From: Sedimentisphaerales bacterium | Lineage (GTDB): Bacteria; Planctomycetota; Phycisphaerae; Sedimentisphaerales; Anaerohalosphaeraceae | DNA length: 35,588 bases | NCBI GenBank assembly: GCA_016935635.1 | Contig: JAFGQP010000353.1 | Span: 1 to 35,588, forward strand | Reading direction: 5' to 3' | Shown here: positions 9,601-17,090 of the stretch, piece after piece | Layout: each line of letters starts with the position of its first letter | Numbering within the stretch: position 1 is the first letter of the stretch | Position numbers and translations under genes: made by a program | Notes under the pieces: generated by a model | What the model was told of the DNA's origin: nothing | The model's database searches: none | Seen by the model: the letters and a program-made list of their open reading frames with translations, nothing else

Positions 9601-9711
9601 CTCGCCAATACCATCTAGAAACTGGTCGCCCTCTGCACTTTGGGCCTCCACGGAAATCAGACTAGTCAGGATTGTCAAAGACCACAGGCATAAGATTTGG
9701 ATTCTGTGCAT
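6643..9711 (-). CDS. LamG-Ig-GH127 (DUF1680) beta-L-arabinofuranosidase-like enzyme
   Basis: A 1022-residue protein starting at ATG 9711 behind GAGGAG; an in-frame start 63 bases earlier would bury the signal. Order: signal peptide (1-28), LamG/concanavalin-like domain (about 35-245), bacterial Ig-like domain of the Big_4 kind (about 275-365), then GH127/DUF1680 (about 375-1022). The cysteine-glycosidase centre is intact: E751-T-C753 in GGQNETCATYN and C821-C822 in FTCCNGTG. These match the zinc-binding Glu-x-Cys and Cys-Cys of Bifidobacterium HypBA1, where the first Cys of the pair is the nucleophile. Families GH127 and GH146 share this motif; both release beta-L-arabinofuranose. Third gene of the operon, 84 bases after GH97; the peptidase follows closely. 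Confidence 0.9.
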   Translation of the reverse strand: MHRIQILCLWSLTILTSLISVEAQSAEGDQFLDGIGETALIARYLFNGNVEDRSRNSYHAALHGQQAAFVDDEQFGKVLSLPGGTQGAYVQIPGQALADIDNLSVTGWIHLRDTTPWQRFFDLGRGTDGYLYCTPVGQEQSSGCRVRMTARGYSQEMGPAASRVSQGQWVHLAAVLDAAEKTLSLFVNGVRVGRSTDVPWSLADILNQDNPAANTVYIGKSLFEGDACLGGKVYDIRFYSIALNDKQVAVIHRNAISDKDMAAIEDKTDKQPKVQQEQGGRLLVKGLMAVPDITVQTTVGHLPHLPYMIPGIYRDNTEGPRVRVIWPAPTDNSDAAKAGTYTIIGTVPGTSFKPKATVTVLSEPVAKPAEKRALKPFALSQVTLDTDKEGRESPFIRNRNKFIQGLARTNPDNFLYNFRDAFGQKQPEGVRLLGVWDSQTTRLRGHASGHYLSAIAQAYASTTYDAQLHANFSQKMDYMINVLFDLSQKSGKPATQGGPCNPDPTAVPPGPGKVGFDSDLSREGIRTDYWNWGEGFISGYPPDQFIMLEQGASYGGRNNQVWAPYYTLHKILAGLMDCYEVGGNPKALDIAKGMGIWVYKRLKAVPEETRIQMWNRYIAGEYGGMNEAMARLYLITEDRRFLECARLFDNTDFFFGNAAHEHGLAKNVDTLRGKHANQHIPQIIGSLETYRATQDTVYYRVAQNFWDICSHSYMYSIGGVAGARNPNNAECFTAQPDTLFRNGFNEGGQNETCATYNMLKLSRQLFMFEQDARYMDYYEQALYNHILASVDEDNPGNTYHVPLNPGARKSFSNARMDGFTCCNGTGLESNTKLQDSIYFSSIDDSALYVNLYVPSTLTWTQEKVTIKQSTNFPYADTTALSLTGGGSFAVYVRVPKWAVKGFFVTINGKPQSVKAVPGTYQNLGQIWKDGDTIELKMPMDFRLVSVMDQPNIASIFYGPILLAAEESAPRTAWRKVTLDARDMSQSFTGDPATLRYSTNGVNLKPFYETYSRHSVYLDITLE

Positions 9712-9795
9712 TTTTAACTCCTCAGATAGAATACCATCATACATTATTGTATTCAAACAGGTACGGTTATGCAAGCTCAGGGAGAAAATATTTGT

Positions 9796-11673
9796 TTATT
9801 GTCCGGGTCGAATCCAGACGGCCTGGCCGCCGCCTGCAGCGAGCGGCACATCCAGAATGGTCCCGGATTCCACCGGGCGCCTGTCAATTCGGACCCGGGT
9901 TCTTGTCGGGACCGCCTGATCATCCGAGTAGATGCTGGCGGTATATGCCCTGTTCCTATCCAGAAAATCCAGCGGAAGGGTCAGCCGACGCGGCTGTGAG
10001 TTATTAATCGCGCCGATGAACCAACTGTCGCCGCTGCGGCGTGCGATTATCGCAAATTTGCCAATCTCGCCTCCAATCACCTTTGTTTCATCCCAGACGG
10101 TCGGCACCTGACGGAAGAACTCCACTTCCGGTTCGTCCTTGTACATACCTGGCTTGTCGTACCAGTAAATCCACTGCAGCGGGCTGAAGGACACCACCGC
10201 CATCGCCAGTTGGTGGGCATGTGTGGTCTTGAGCCGGCTGTCATAGTAGCAGATGGTATAGTCGCCAATGCCTGCAACGTATCGGGTAAATGGCAGCGTA
10301 CAATTGTGCTCCGGCGTGGGCATGTGCTCGTTGCCCCGAATCCCCTCCACCGTCATCAGATTGGGATAGGTGCGGTTATTGCCGGTCGCCCGATAGCCAT
10401 CATGGATATTGAGCATGAGATGGTGGTCGGCCGCCAGGGCAATAGTTTGGGTCGTCCAGAGGCTTTCTCGCTGCGGGCCCACATCGATAAAACCGATCTT
10501 TACACCTTTGATACCCCACTGCTCATACAGCGGAAACAGGATATCCCGCTGGGTTTTGATCTGGCGCCGGTCAACATACACGATCAGCCCCACGTTCTTC
10601 TGGCGCCCGTAACGAATGATCTCTTCGATATTGAGGCCATCCTTTCGGGCGGTGGCTGCATCGCCGTTTTTCGTATCCTCGGATCCGTACCAACCTGCAT
10701 CCAGCAGTACGTACTGCAGACCGCCGACAGCCGCAAAATCGATGATGGCCCTGGAATTGGCCGTGGTCAGCGTGGTATCCCGCATCACCTTGCCCGGCTT
10801 GATCCAGGATGTATCCCGGAGCACACACGGGGGATTCAGATTCAGCATCAGATAATTGCGTTCCAGCAGGTCGCCCGGCCGCTTGCCTGCTATCAGCATA
10901 CGCCAGGGCGTGGCCTGGCCCGCTTTGAGGGTAACGGTCGAATCGTGCCGCTGATTGGGCCGGGCTGTATTGGAGGTGTTTCCGCCCAGTGCACTGACCA
11001 GCGCAGCGGGTACTCCTTCCAGTGGCGACAGCAACATGCGCGGATAATCCGTATTGGCAGCCTCCGCCAGCGATGCCCAGTATCCCTGGGCGTATTCCAG
11101 CGTCAGCGGGCGTTCACAATAAAGTTTGATATCGGCAATTTTCGAACGCTGGTACTCCCCTTCCGTACCCTGCTCCTCGTAGCCCCAGGCGTCGGCCGGA
11201 AATCGAAACTCGGTTCTTTCGCCAGGAAAAACAAATGCCTGCTTTTCCTGCTTTGGGAACAAGTACCGGAATGCAGCGCCTTTGTTGTATGCCCGGAAAA
11301 CCAGCTGCATCAGGCATCCAGAGTCGTGTTTGAGGTGTACGATCAGCTCACGATAATTGTCCGGCACGATCCGACGCTCGCCAAACTCATTAATCCAGTG
11401 TCCCTCATGGGTACGGGTTGTGGAGTCGATGACTTCGAAATTCTGATTAAAATCACCCTGGAAGCCCAGTCTGGATTCGAGCACGAGGGGCTTTCCCAGA
11501 TAGTCAATGCTGTAGGTCGGTATTCCTCCTGTCTGCAGATTAAATTGAATCATGATCTGCCCATCGGGAGACTCTACCCGGTTCTCGATCCGGCCCCAGG
11601 CCGGTACCTGAGACAACAGCACAACAAACATGAAAATCCAGGTTCCGCGAACATGATTCCGCTGCTTTTTCAT
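9796..11673 (-). CDS. GH97 family alpha-glucosidase/alpha-galactosidase
   Basis: A 625-residue exported protein; ATG 11673 follows GAAAGG by seven bases and opens a signal peptide ending near PAWG. The N-terminal super-sandwich opens with RIENRVESPDGQIMIQF, the centre is a TIM barrel (VLLDAGWYGSED, GIKGVKIGFIDVG, TVEGIRGNEH) and the C-terminus is a beta domain, as in GH97. The family contains inverting SusB-type alpha-glucosidases and retaining alpha-galactosidases, told apart by whether an Asp nucleophile is present in the barrel. KIGF has Gly where I would expect that Asp, which leans to the inverting type, but I recall this alignment only loosely. It would act in the periplasm or outside the cell. 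Second gene of the operon. Confidence 0.88.
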   Translation of the reverse strand: MKKQRNHVRGTWIFMFVVLLSQVPAWGRIENRVESPDGQIMIQFNLQTGGIPTYSIDYLGKPLVLESRLGFQGDFNQNFEVIDSTTRTHEGHWINEFGERRIVPDNYRELIVHLKHDSGCLMQLVFRAYNKGAAFRYLFPKQEKQAFVFPGERTEFRFPADAWGYEEQGTEGEYQRSKIADIKLYCERPLTLEYAQGYWASLAEAANTDYPRMLLSPLEGVPAALVSALGGNTSNTARPNQRHDSTVTLKAGQATPWRMLIAGKRPGDLLERNYLMLNLNPPCVLRDTSWIKPGKVMRDTTLTTANSRAIIDFAAVGGLQYVLLDAGWYGSEDTKNGDAATARKDGLNIEEIIRYGRQKNVGLIVYVDRRQIKTQRDILFPLYEQWGIKGVKIGFIDVGPQRESLWTTQTIALAADHHLMLNIHDGYRATGNNRTYPNLMTVEGIRGNEHMPTPEHNCTLPFTRYVAGIGDYTICYYDSRLKTTHAHQLAMAVVSFSPLQWIYWYDKPGMYKDEPEVEFFRQVPTVWDETKVIGGEIGKFAIIARRSGDSWFIGAINNSQPRRLTLPLDFLDRNRAYTASIYSDDQAVPTRTRVRIDRRPVESGTILDVPLAAGGGQAVWIRPGQ

Positions 11674-11734
11674 ATATGACCTTTCTTGCCTGAGACACTG
11701 ACTCAATTCCAACTGCATGTCATTCCACTGTCAT

Positions 11735-11760
11735 CCGGATCAGCGAACAGAATGATCCGG
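11735..11760 (-). other. intercistronic hairpin at the alginate-lyase-family/GH97 junction
   Basis: CCGGATCA at 11735-11742 pairs perfectly with TGATCCGG at 11753-11760 (8-bp stem, 10-base loop) over the last codons and stop of the upstream gene. No T-run follows, so it is not a normal terminator; it could stabilise or process the polycistronic message. Confidence 0.4.
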
Positions 11761-12993
11761 GCCGTCACTGCCATCCTGTTGAGTGTCCCGCGGGCTCAAT
11801 GTAAACAGAAGGGTTCCGAATCCGCAGCAATCGGCGTTGGGACCGGCTCCTTCGGGGCAACTCTTTTCTGCGGCCTGACGGGTATAGGGACAGTCCATCC
11901 CCTTGCGGTTCCGGTAGTGATTATAAACCATGTTCCAAATCGGGCGAAGCCGTCCCCGTCCATTGTCGGATATGTTCTTATGATAATATTTGCCGGTCTT
12001 GTCCCGCCAGGGAACAAACGGAACTTCAAGGCCCAAGTTGTATCTGGCAGTATATTCAAATCCTTTCAGCAGTCGATTGTCTGCGGCACCATACAGGTCC
12101 AGCCCCTGATTCCATGCTATCTCGCAGGCCTCTGCCAGATGGGCGATCCCCAACTGAACATGCTGCTGGTCCCGTCCGCTTTCCTGACACTGTCCTTGTT
12201 CATTGATGATGTAATTCGTCAGTGAACCATTATCCGTTCCATTACGGTACCAATCCACTGCACGGTCAAAAATCTCCTGATTATCACAGAAAACACCGAT
12301 GGCCATCATCGTTTTGACACAGCCTGTACTCCAATTACCATTGGCGAAAGCCGCAAAGTCCCGAATGACGGGATAAAAAACCTCCAGCAGCAGATTTTCA
12401 AAGCGGTCGATATCGTCTGCTGCCCATCCGGAATCTGTATGGCGAATCAATTCTGCCGCATACACCAGCTTGGCACCGTTCAGCGATGCCATGAGAATCT
12501 TATCCGACCCGACGATTTGCCTGAGCGTGGACGCATAGGCATTCAAAATCTCTTTGGCTTTGTCCGCATGGCGCCTGTCCCCGGTCAGACACCCCATCAG
12601 GGCGTTGTAATGAGCCGCATTGCAGTCAGCATCAAACTCGCTCTTGCGTATATTGTCACCCCGCCGGTTACCACGTCCAACCATCGCATACCCCCCTTTG
12701 ACCGCGTAGCCGAAACCGGCTTGAGGATGCCTGCGAAGCTGTTCATAGCCGCTTAGCCATGGCTGCTCGCCGGCCTTGACTTTACTTTTGATGAAATCCA
12801 ATTGCCCTTGACTGTGCAGCAGACCCGGATGGTTAAAGGCCGCCAGAGCCGGCAGGCTTAAAATGGCCGCCCATAAAATCAACCCCCAATACACCCTATT
12901 TACTCCGGAGACAGTCTTGTCTTGGCATCCATTTTGACTTATGATGGAGCTAAATACAGACTTTATATGAGATTCTCGAATTACCGTACACAT
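11740..12993 (-). CDS. exported alginate lyase family (alpha/alpha barrel) polysaccharide lyase
   Basis: A 417-residue protein. ATG 12993 follows AGGA by eight bases; the hydrophobic core (GLILWAAILSLPALA) begins only at residue 36, so the n-region is long. A GTG just before that core is an alternative start. The body fits the alginate lyase superfamily of mostly helical lyases (Pfam Alginate_lyase): conserved-looking SEFDADCNAAHYNALMG, FANGNWSTGCVKTMMAIG and ESGRDQQHVQLGIAHLAE. The GRDQ-H motif is shared by several Bacteroidota and planctomycete relatives, some of which cut glucuronan or alginate. The actual uronate polymer is unknown. First gene of a five-gene minus-strand operon; no clear promoter is visible in the 168 bases upstream. 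Confidence 0.8.
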   Translation of the reverse strand: MCTVIRESHIKSVFSSIISQNGCQDKTVSGVNRVYWGLILWAAILSLPALAAFNHPGLLHSQGQLDFIKSKVKAGEQPWLSGYEQLRRHPQAGFGYAVKGGYAMVGRGNRRGDNIRKSEFDADCNAAHYNALMGCLTGDRRHADKAKEILNAYASTLRQIVGSDKILMASLNGAKLVYAAELIRHTDSGWAADDIDRFENLLLEVFYPVIRDFAAFANGNWSTGCVKTMMAIGVFCDNQEIFDRAVDWYRNGTDNGSLTNYIINEQGQCQESGRDQQHVQLGIAHLAEACEIAWNQGLDLYGAADNRLLKGFEYTARYNLGLEVPFVPWRDKTGKYYHKNISDNGRGRLRPIWNMVYNHYRNRKGMDCPYTRQAAEKSCPEGAGPNADCCGFGTLLFTLSPRDTQQDGSDGPDHSVR

Positions 12994-13135
12994 GATTAAT
13001 CCTGTCAGACTTCAGGTCGATTTCTGCCTAGTGTGCATCATTTGGTTCCTATACTTTTGTTTCATGGCAGCTGATTTCAGACTGAACCAGCTTTACCAGA
13101 AAATCTTGACACCCCGAGCCAATAGTTCACGTCGA

Positions 13136-13151
13136 TCCGGATGTTAATCCG
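13136..13151 (-). terminator. weak hairpin after the polyol dehydrogenase gene
   Basis: CCGGAT and ATCCGG form a 6-bp stem around a 4-base loop, starting 11 bases past the dehydrogenase stop. No T-tract follows, so termination would be inefficient and read-through into the lyase operon is possible. Confidence 0.25.
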
Positions 13152-13161
13152 GGGTTTCCGG

Positions 13162-14355
13162 CTAAAAATACATTCGAACCAGCCTGAGCACCTCCGACCG
13201 ATAAGGAAGGTCCGTACAGGTCCACAGTAAACGTAAAGCCTGTTCGCATGAGGTATCTGCAGCCAGACCGGCCTGGCGAATGAAATACGCAATCCCCGCC
13301 GCAACACCCCTGGCGATATTGGCTGGTTCGACCCCTTGCTCCAGACACAGCCGCATGGTCCCGAACAGCCGGTCATTTTCCGACAGCTTGCGGCGCGGGT
13401 CGCGTGCGGCTCTTTCCACAGTGTCATCCAGCCAGGGGTTGGTCATGCGTTTGAGCAGGTCTTCGGCAAAGGCCCGGTAACCGGCGGGTGTAAAAAGGTC
13501 CTCGTTAAGATGGGCATACTTTTTAATGAGGGCCCGGCCGGACTCATTAATGAATGCGTCCCGGGCAATCTGCATCACCTGGGCATCGTGCTCCAGTTCG
13601 GCCATTTTTGTATAGCCTTTCCGGGCGGCCAGGTAGGCCAGCACGGCATGGATGGCGTTATGGCCGTAGAGCTTGGCCTCTTCAAAGGGCAGTACATCAG
13701 ATTTCTCAATAAAAACAGAGATGCCCGGGGTGAAGCCGGAAAGGGTGCACTGGGTAACGTAAATCCGGTTGAATTCCTCGACCAAAAAGGCGCGGTCAAT
13801 ACCGGGAGCAATCGGAATCAATCCCTTTTCGGCGATTTCGTTTTTATCGGTGACAACCTGGCTCATCTTGCCTATGACGGTATTGAGGTACTGAATGGGC
13901 TGGGCAGGCCTGAAGCGAACCTTGTCTTCGAGAATCCGGGCAGCGTGATTGTTGTTCTCAGCAGCGTAAACGAGGGTAGCCCGGGCCGTGCGGTGCTGCA
14001 AACCCTGGCGAATCAGCGAGACGACACTGGGGCTTCCTTTGTCATAAAAATCGACCGAAGGCAGCGCCGTAATGATTTCAGTGGCCTGCGACAAGGCTCT
14101 GACTAATTCCTGTCGGTCCTGCTCAATGGCGGGATTGAAACACTCAATACCATCGATGTGCTCGCTCCTGATGCCGTCAAAGGACGCCACGTTCACAACA
14201 TACCGGCCATGATTGGCACGGAGAGCCTGCACGAGGGCCGGGTCAATTTCGGCAATCACGATGCGTTTGAAGCGGTTGCTTTTGAAGGCCTCGGCGGCAA
14301 ACAGGCCGCTTTGAATAGGGCCAAATCCAAATCCTGCAAATATATGGTCATTCAT
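13162..14355 (-). CDS. polyol/mannitol-type long-chain dehydrogenase
   Basis: A 397-residue protein of the polyol-specific long-chain dehydrogenase/reductase family, which contains mannitol-1-phosphate and fructuronate dehydrogenases. The N-terminus carries a Rossmann glycine pattern (FAGFGFGPIQSGLF) and an acidic residue after the second strand (IAEID). The family signature K-x4-N-x2-H is intact as K228-LYGH-N233-AI-H236, giving the catalytic Lys, Asn and His. I start at ATG 14355, as the nucleotide-binding motif follows directly; the ribosome site is weak. It lies 54 bases after the PfkB kinase gene, so kinase and dehydrogenase probably act on the same sugar or polyol phosphate using NAD(H). 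Substrate not readable. Confidence 0.82.
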   Translation of the reverse strand: MNDHIFAGFGFGPIQSGLFAAEAFKSNRFKRIVIAEIDPALVQALRANHGRYVVNVASFDGIRSEHIDGIECFNPAIEQDRQELVRALSQATEIITALPSVDFYDKGSPSVVSLIRQGLQHRTARATLVYAAENNNHAARILEDKVRFRPAQPIQYLNTVIGKMSQVVTDKNEIAEKGLIPIAPGIDRAFLVEEFNRIYVTQCTLSGFTPGISVFIEKSDVLPFEEAKLYGHNAIHAVLAYLAARKGYTKMAELEHDAQVMQIARDAFINESGRALIKKYAHLNEDLFTPAGYRAFAEDLLKRMTNPWLDDTVERAARDPRRKLSENDRLFGTMRLCLEQGVEPANIARGVAAGIAYFIRQAGLAADTSCEQALRLLWTCTDLPYRSEVLRLVRMYF

Positions 14356-14409
14356 CCTGCTGCCCAGCCTATTCGTCGATCCCAATTTACGCCGCCATCA
14401 TTCATGCTG

Positions 14410-15612
14410 CTATTGGCAATCGGATGGTCCATAAAACACCTGCTCGGCCGGTCGATAGGTCCAGCCGGCATCCTGAATATTCAGCGGATTCATCGGTCGT
14501 GCCGGGTCGCTGACCATTTGAACCGTAGTTTGCCAGTCCTCGATGCCGCTGATAGCATCCACATTACGAACATTCTGCCAGCCGACGGTATTGGCCACCT
14601 TCAGACTCGCGGCAGGGTCCAGGCCTTTCAAAAAGGCTGTCAAAAATCCGGCAATGGTTGCATCTCCGGCCCCTGTGGCAGAACCAAACTGATCCGCCCG
14701 GTACGACCCGGACCATAATTGCCGCTGTGCCCAGGATTTCACATCAAAATCAACACACTGCTTCATGGCATCAAGACGTTCCGGCCCCGCAGTATGGAGA
14801 TAGTAGCCTCGGATGCCATTTTTAATCGCGACCACGGCGACCCCCATATCCATCAACTGCTCAGACATCCGACAACAATCGCCGGGGGTATAAGCAAGCA
14901 CAGGGTCGGCATCGCCGGCCTGAGCCTTTTTGGTTTCAAACAACCGGCGGTCCAGCATAAAGGCGATTTCTTCCACACTGGGCAGAAAGATGTCTACCCA
15001 GGGCAACACTTTCTTGAATATCGCAGTCCAGTCAACCTGCCCTGAGGGGCTGCTGGGATCCGGCAAGGTCACATCCATGCTGGTTACTGCGCCGGCCTGT
15101 TTGGCCTGCCGGAACATGCTGGCCAGTTCTTCGCCCTGGTCGGCATAGAATTGCTTCATCAGGGTCGGATAGCCGAAATGAAACAGCGAACAGTCTTTCA
15201 AGGCATGATAATCCACATCCGCAGCGGTAAAGGTATCATTGGTGCCTGGATTGTGCAGAAAGACCCGGTCGACTCCGGGCAGCGCCAGGACCACACTGTA
15301 GGAGCTGGCCTGCTCTGCCACAGTACGGAGGGAAGGGGCCCGCTGGGGCCCGACAAGCTTTTTAATCACATCGCCGATCTCATCATCTCCAACCTTGCCG
15401 TTGAGCAGGACATCGATACCGAGTTTAGCCAGTGCAAGACCGGTGTTGGCAACCGCCCCGCCGGTGCTGAGGACGGCTTTGCCGACATTGACCAGCTTTC
15501 CCGGGGAAAGAATGGTGCTGAAACTGCCTTTGATGTTGGGATTGAAGACGGGGGTGATATCCAGGCAGATGTGGCCTGCCACCATGGCTTTATTTCGTTC
15601 TGTTTGTTTCAT
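14410..15612 (-). CDS. PfkB family sugar kinase
   Basis: A 400-residue cytoplasmic kinase of the ribokinase/PfkB family, longer than the usual 300-330. The substrate-side glycine motif is GGAVANTGLALAKLG (from about residue 51) and the ATP/anion-hole motif is ATGAGDATIAGF, with catalytic base D317; the usual leading Asp of DTxGAGD is replaced by Ala. An unusual insertion near the N-terminus (FNPNIKGSFSTILSPGKL) and a C-terminal tail (from about 370) distinguish it from ribokinase. It should phosphorylate a sugar or nucleoside with ATP. First gene of a two-gene unit with the polyol dehydrogenase. A truncated, corrupted paralogue lies at 23899-24171. Confidence 0.85.
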   Translation of the reverse strand: MKQTERNKAMVAGHICLDITPVFNPNIKGSFSTILSPGKLVNVGKAVLSTGGAVANTGLALAKLGIDVLLNGKVGDDEIGDVIKKLVGPQRAPSLRTVAEQASSYSVVLALPGVDRVFLHNPGTNDTFTAADVDYHALKDCSLFHFGYPTLMKQFYADQGEELASMFRQAKQAGAVTSMDVTLPDPSSPSGQVDWTAIFKKVLPWVDIFLPSVEEIAFMLDRRLFETKKAQAGDADPVLAYTPGDCCRMSEQLMDMGVAVVAIKNGIRGYYLHTAGPERLDAMKQCVDFDVKSWAQRQLWSGSYRADQFGSATGAGDATIAGFLTAFLKGLDPAASLKVANTVGWQNVRNVDAISGIEDWQTTVQMVSDPARPMNPLNIQDAGWTYRPAEQVFYGPSDCQ

Positions 15613-15642
15613 AATCTTGTTCCGTCAATGATAAACGCCAAA

Positions 15643-15671
15643 ATTGTAGTTCTTAAGCCATGAATAGTCAA
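15643..15671 (-). promoter_or_regulatory. sigma70-type promoter of the kinase-dehydrogenase unit
   Basis: On the minus strand TTGACT (15666-15671), a 17-base spacer and TACAAT (15643-15648) give a near-consensus promoter. Transcription would start about 25 bases before the kinase ATG. AACGTT overlaps the upstream edge of the -35 box, but its flanks are not symmetric, so an operator there is doubtful. Confidence 0.6.
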
Positions 15672-16018
15672 ACGTTATCCTTAATGCAGTTTAAAAAAAC
15701 GGGGAAATAATGCCATACTTATTTAAAGATTAGGAGCATAATATCCCCCTGCTTGTGAATGACATTGTCCGGCCGCGACGCGGCTGTCGTCGGTTTATGT
15801 GATTTGTCGCCATCCTCAGAGAAAAATCATGCTTGTTATTTGGCAAATCCCATCAGGAGTTAAAGCCATGCAGACTGGTGCAGCCACTCTTTATTGGGCG
15901 ACATTGCATATCCCATATTGCTTGTAATAAGTTCCCTTTAGAAGCCCCAGAGCAAATCGAATAACGCTATATCAGGTTTGCTTACGTTAAGTATGGCCGG
16001 TTCATTGCTCGCGGGCAT
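15672..16018. other. intergenic stretch without recognisable gene
   Basis: About 350 bases between the kinase promoter and the end of the ABC-permease remnant. I find no convincing coding frame, RNA gene or terminator here. A GC-rich inverted stretch lies near 15771-15784 (GGCCGCGACGCGGC) and a near-palindrome CTTACGTTAAG near 15980. Confidence 0.5.
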
Positions 16019-16525
16019 TTAAAGTATCCACTTGCGACGAATATTTCTTAAACTGACTAAAAACAACATTGCACAAAATACAATCAGCAGAACGAAATTC
16101 GATACCAGCGGCAGATGACCTGCCTGATTGATAGAATTGTGATGAATATCTGCTCCATAAGTCAGGGGTAACACATACGACAAAGGCTTGAGCCAAATCG
16201 GGAATTGCTCGATGGGGAAAAACAAGCCGCACAGGAAAATCATCGGAAAGCGGAAGAAATTCGAAAATGTCTGGGCCTCGAACACCTCTTTGACTGAGAC
16301 TGCAATAAACAGCCCTAAAAAAGTCGAACTTACGGCAATGAGCACCATCGCCGGTATCAGTACAACCCAGTTAATAGTCAACCGGTCTGTGAAGAACATG
16401 ACAATAAGAATCGGTACCAGGGCATTTATGGTTCCGAAGATGATTGCTCCGGATGTCTTGGCCAGCATCAACGTTTCCAATGGAATCGGTGCCAGCAGCA
16501 GCCGTTCGAAGGAGCAGCTCGCATA
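16019..16525 (-). pseudogene. ABC-2 type transporter permease, 5'-truncated
   Basis: About 165 residues match the C-terminal two-thirds of a NodJ/DrrB-like ABC-2 permease: SFERLLLAPIPLETLMLAKT, then four to five hydrophobic segments, including the FLCGLFFPIEQFPIWLKPLSYVLPLTY stretch around the typical PxxxxPxxLxxLxxxxPLTY motif, and a charged end (RRKWIL). The same frame continues upstream to 16816, but those residues look nothing like a permease and lie opposite the IS3-family remnant. The first membrane helices are therefore missing and no partner ATPase gene is adjacent. Probably a dead gene end. Confidence 0.65.
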
Positions 16526-16589
16526 ACTAAAATGCGTTTTTCGTAAAAGCAGATTGTTCGGATGCTGCGCCAGGCTCCGGCCGAAAAAT

Positions 16590-16900
16590 AAACCGTTGCT
16601 CAGGCATGCAAAGTGTATGGTGTCTCGGAGCGGACACGGCATTGCCGGAGATTCGGGAGTTGCGGGAGACGGAGAAGAAAATGACTGGATCAGGAGATTT
16701 GCAGTTGAGAGGAGGCTTGGAATTGATACAATGAAGGACCCGCTTAAAAAGATATTTTGGCGCTGGGCGCGAATCCTCTCCGACAACCGACCACAGTTTC
16801 TCGCCAAAGACTTCATGGAGTTTATCTCAAATTCAATGAGCTGTACAGTATTGGGCTCGACTGCCGAACAGATAACATATTTATGTCAGCCTCTGCAGTA
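16590..16900 (+). mobile_element. decayed IS3-family insertion sequence remnant
   Basis: Translated across frames, this stretch gives pieces of both IS3 transposase proteins. OrfA-like: ACKVYGVSERTRH (helix-turn-helix), IRELRETEKK, then IRRFAVERRLGIDTMKDPLKK (leucine-zipper-like end). OrfB-like: ARILSDNRPQFLAKDFMEFI, the segment around the second catalytic Asp of the DDE integrase core (usual form SDNGPQF). The pieces lie in at least two frames, and most of OrfB is deleted between them, so the element is dead. After about 16830 the core continues only in another frame (LKFNELYSIG). I see no terminal inverted repeats. Confidence 0.6.
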
Positions 16901-16928
16901 ATCAAAGGCCGTTGCAATTAATTATGTA

Positions 16929-16957
16929 TTGAAAATAGTTGTTATGGCTGGTATAGT
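16929..16957 (+). promoter_or_regulatory. sigma70-type promoter of the metallophosphoesterase gene
   Basis: TTGAAA (16929-16934), a 17-base spacer and TATAGT (16952-16957) give a good promoter match. The transcript would carry a leader of roughly 125 bases before the ATG at 17091. Confidence 0.5.
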
Positions 16958-17090
16958 CAATCTATGAATAGAACAAGCGAAAAACATGGTTCTTGAAAGA
17001 TTCTAATAATACCCTAACATCTTGCATGTAAACTGGATAGAATGTAAATACTCGACAGGAATGGCAGTTCATCTTGCTGAAAGGCTTAAT

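Noticed and set aside
10210-11679. A 489-codon open frame on the plus strand opposite the GH97 gene
   Set aside because: It lies entirely antisense to a gene with clear family motifs and signal peptide; its translation has no recognisable domain and no ribosome site. It follows from codon bias on the other strand.
15666-15680. AACGTT at the kinase promoter as a second copy of the palindromic operator
   Set aside because: Only the six central bases are symmetric; the flanks do not match the 32353-32368 site.
16530-16816. The N-terminal 97 codons of the frame containing the ABC-2 permease
   Set aside because: They do not resemble a permease and lie opposite the IS3-family remnant, so I excluded them from the permease pseudogene.
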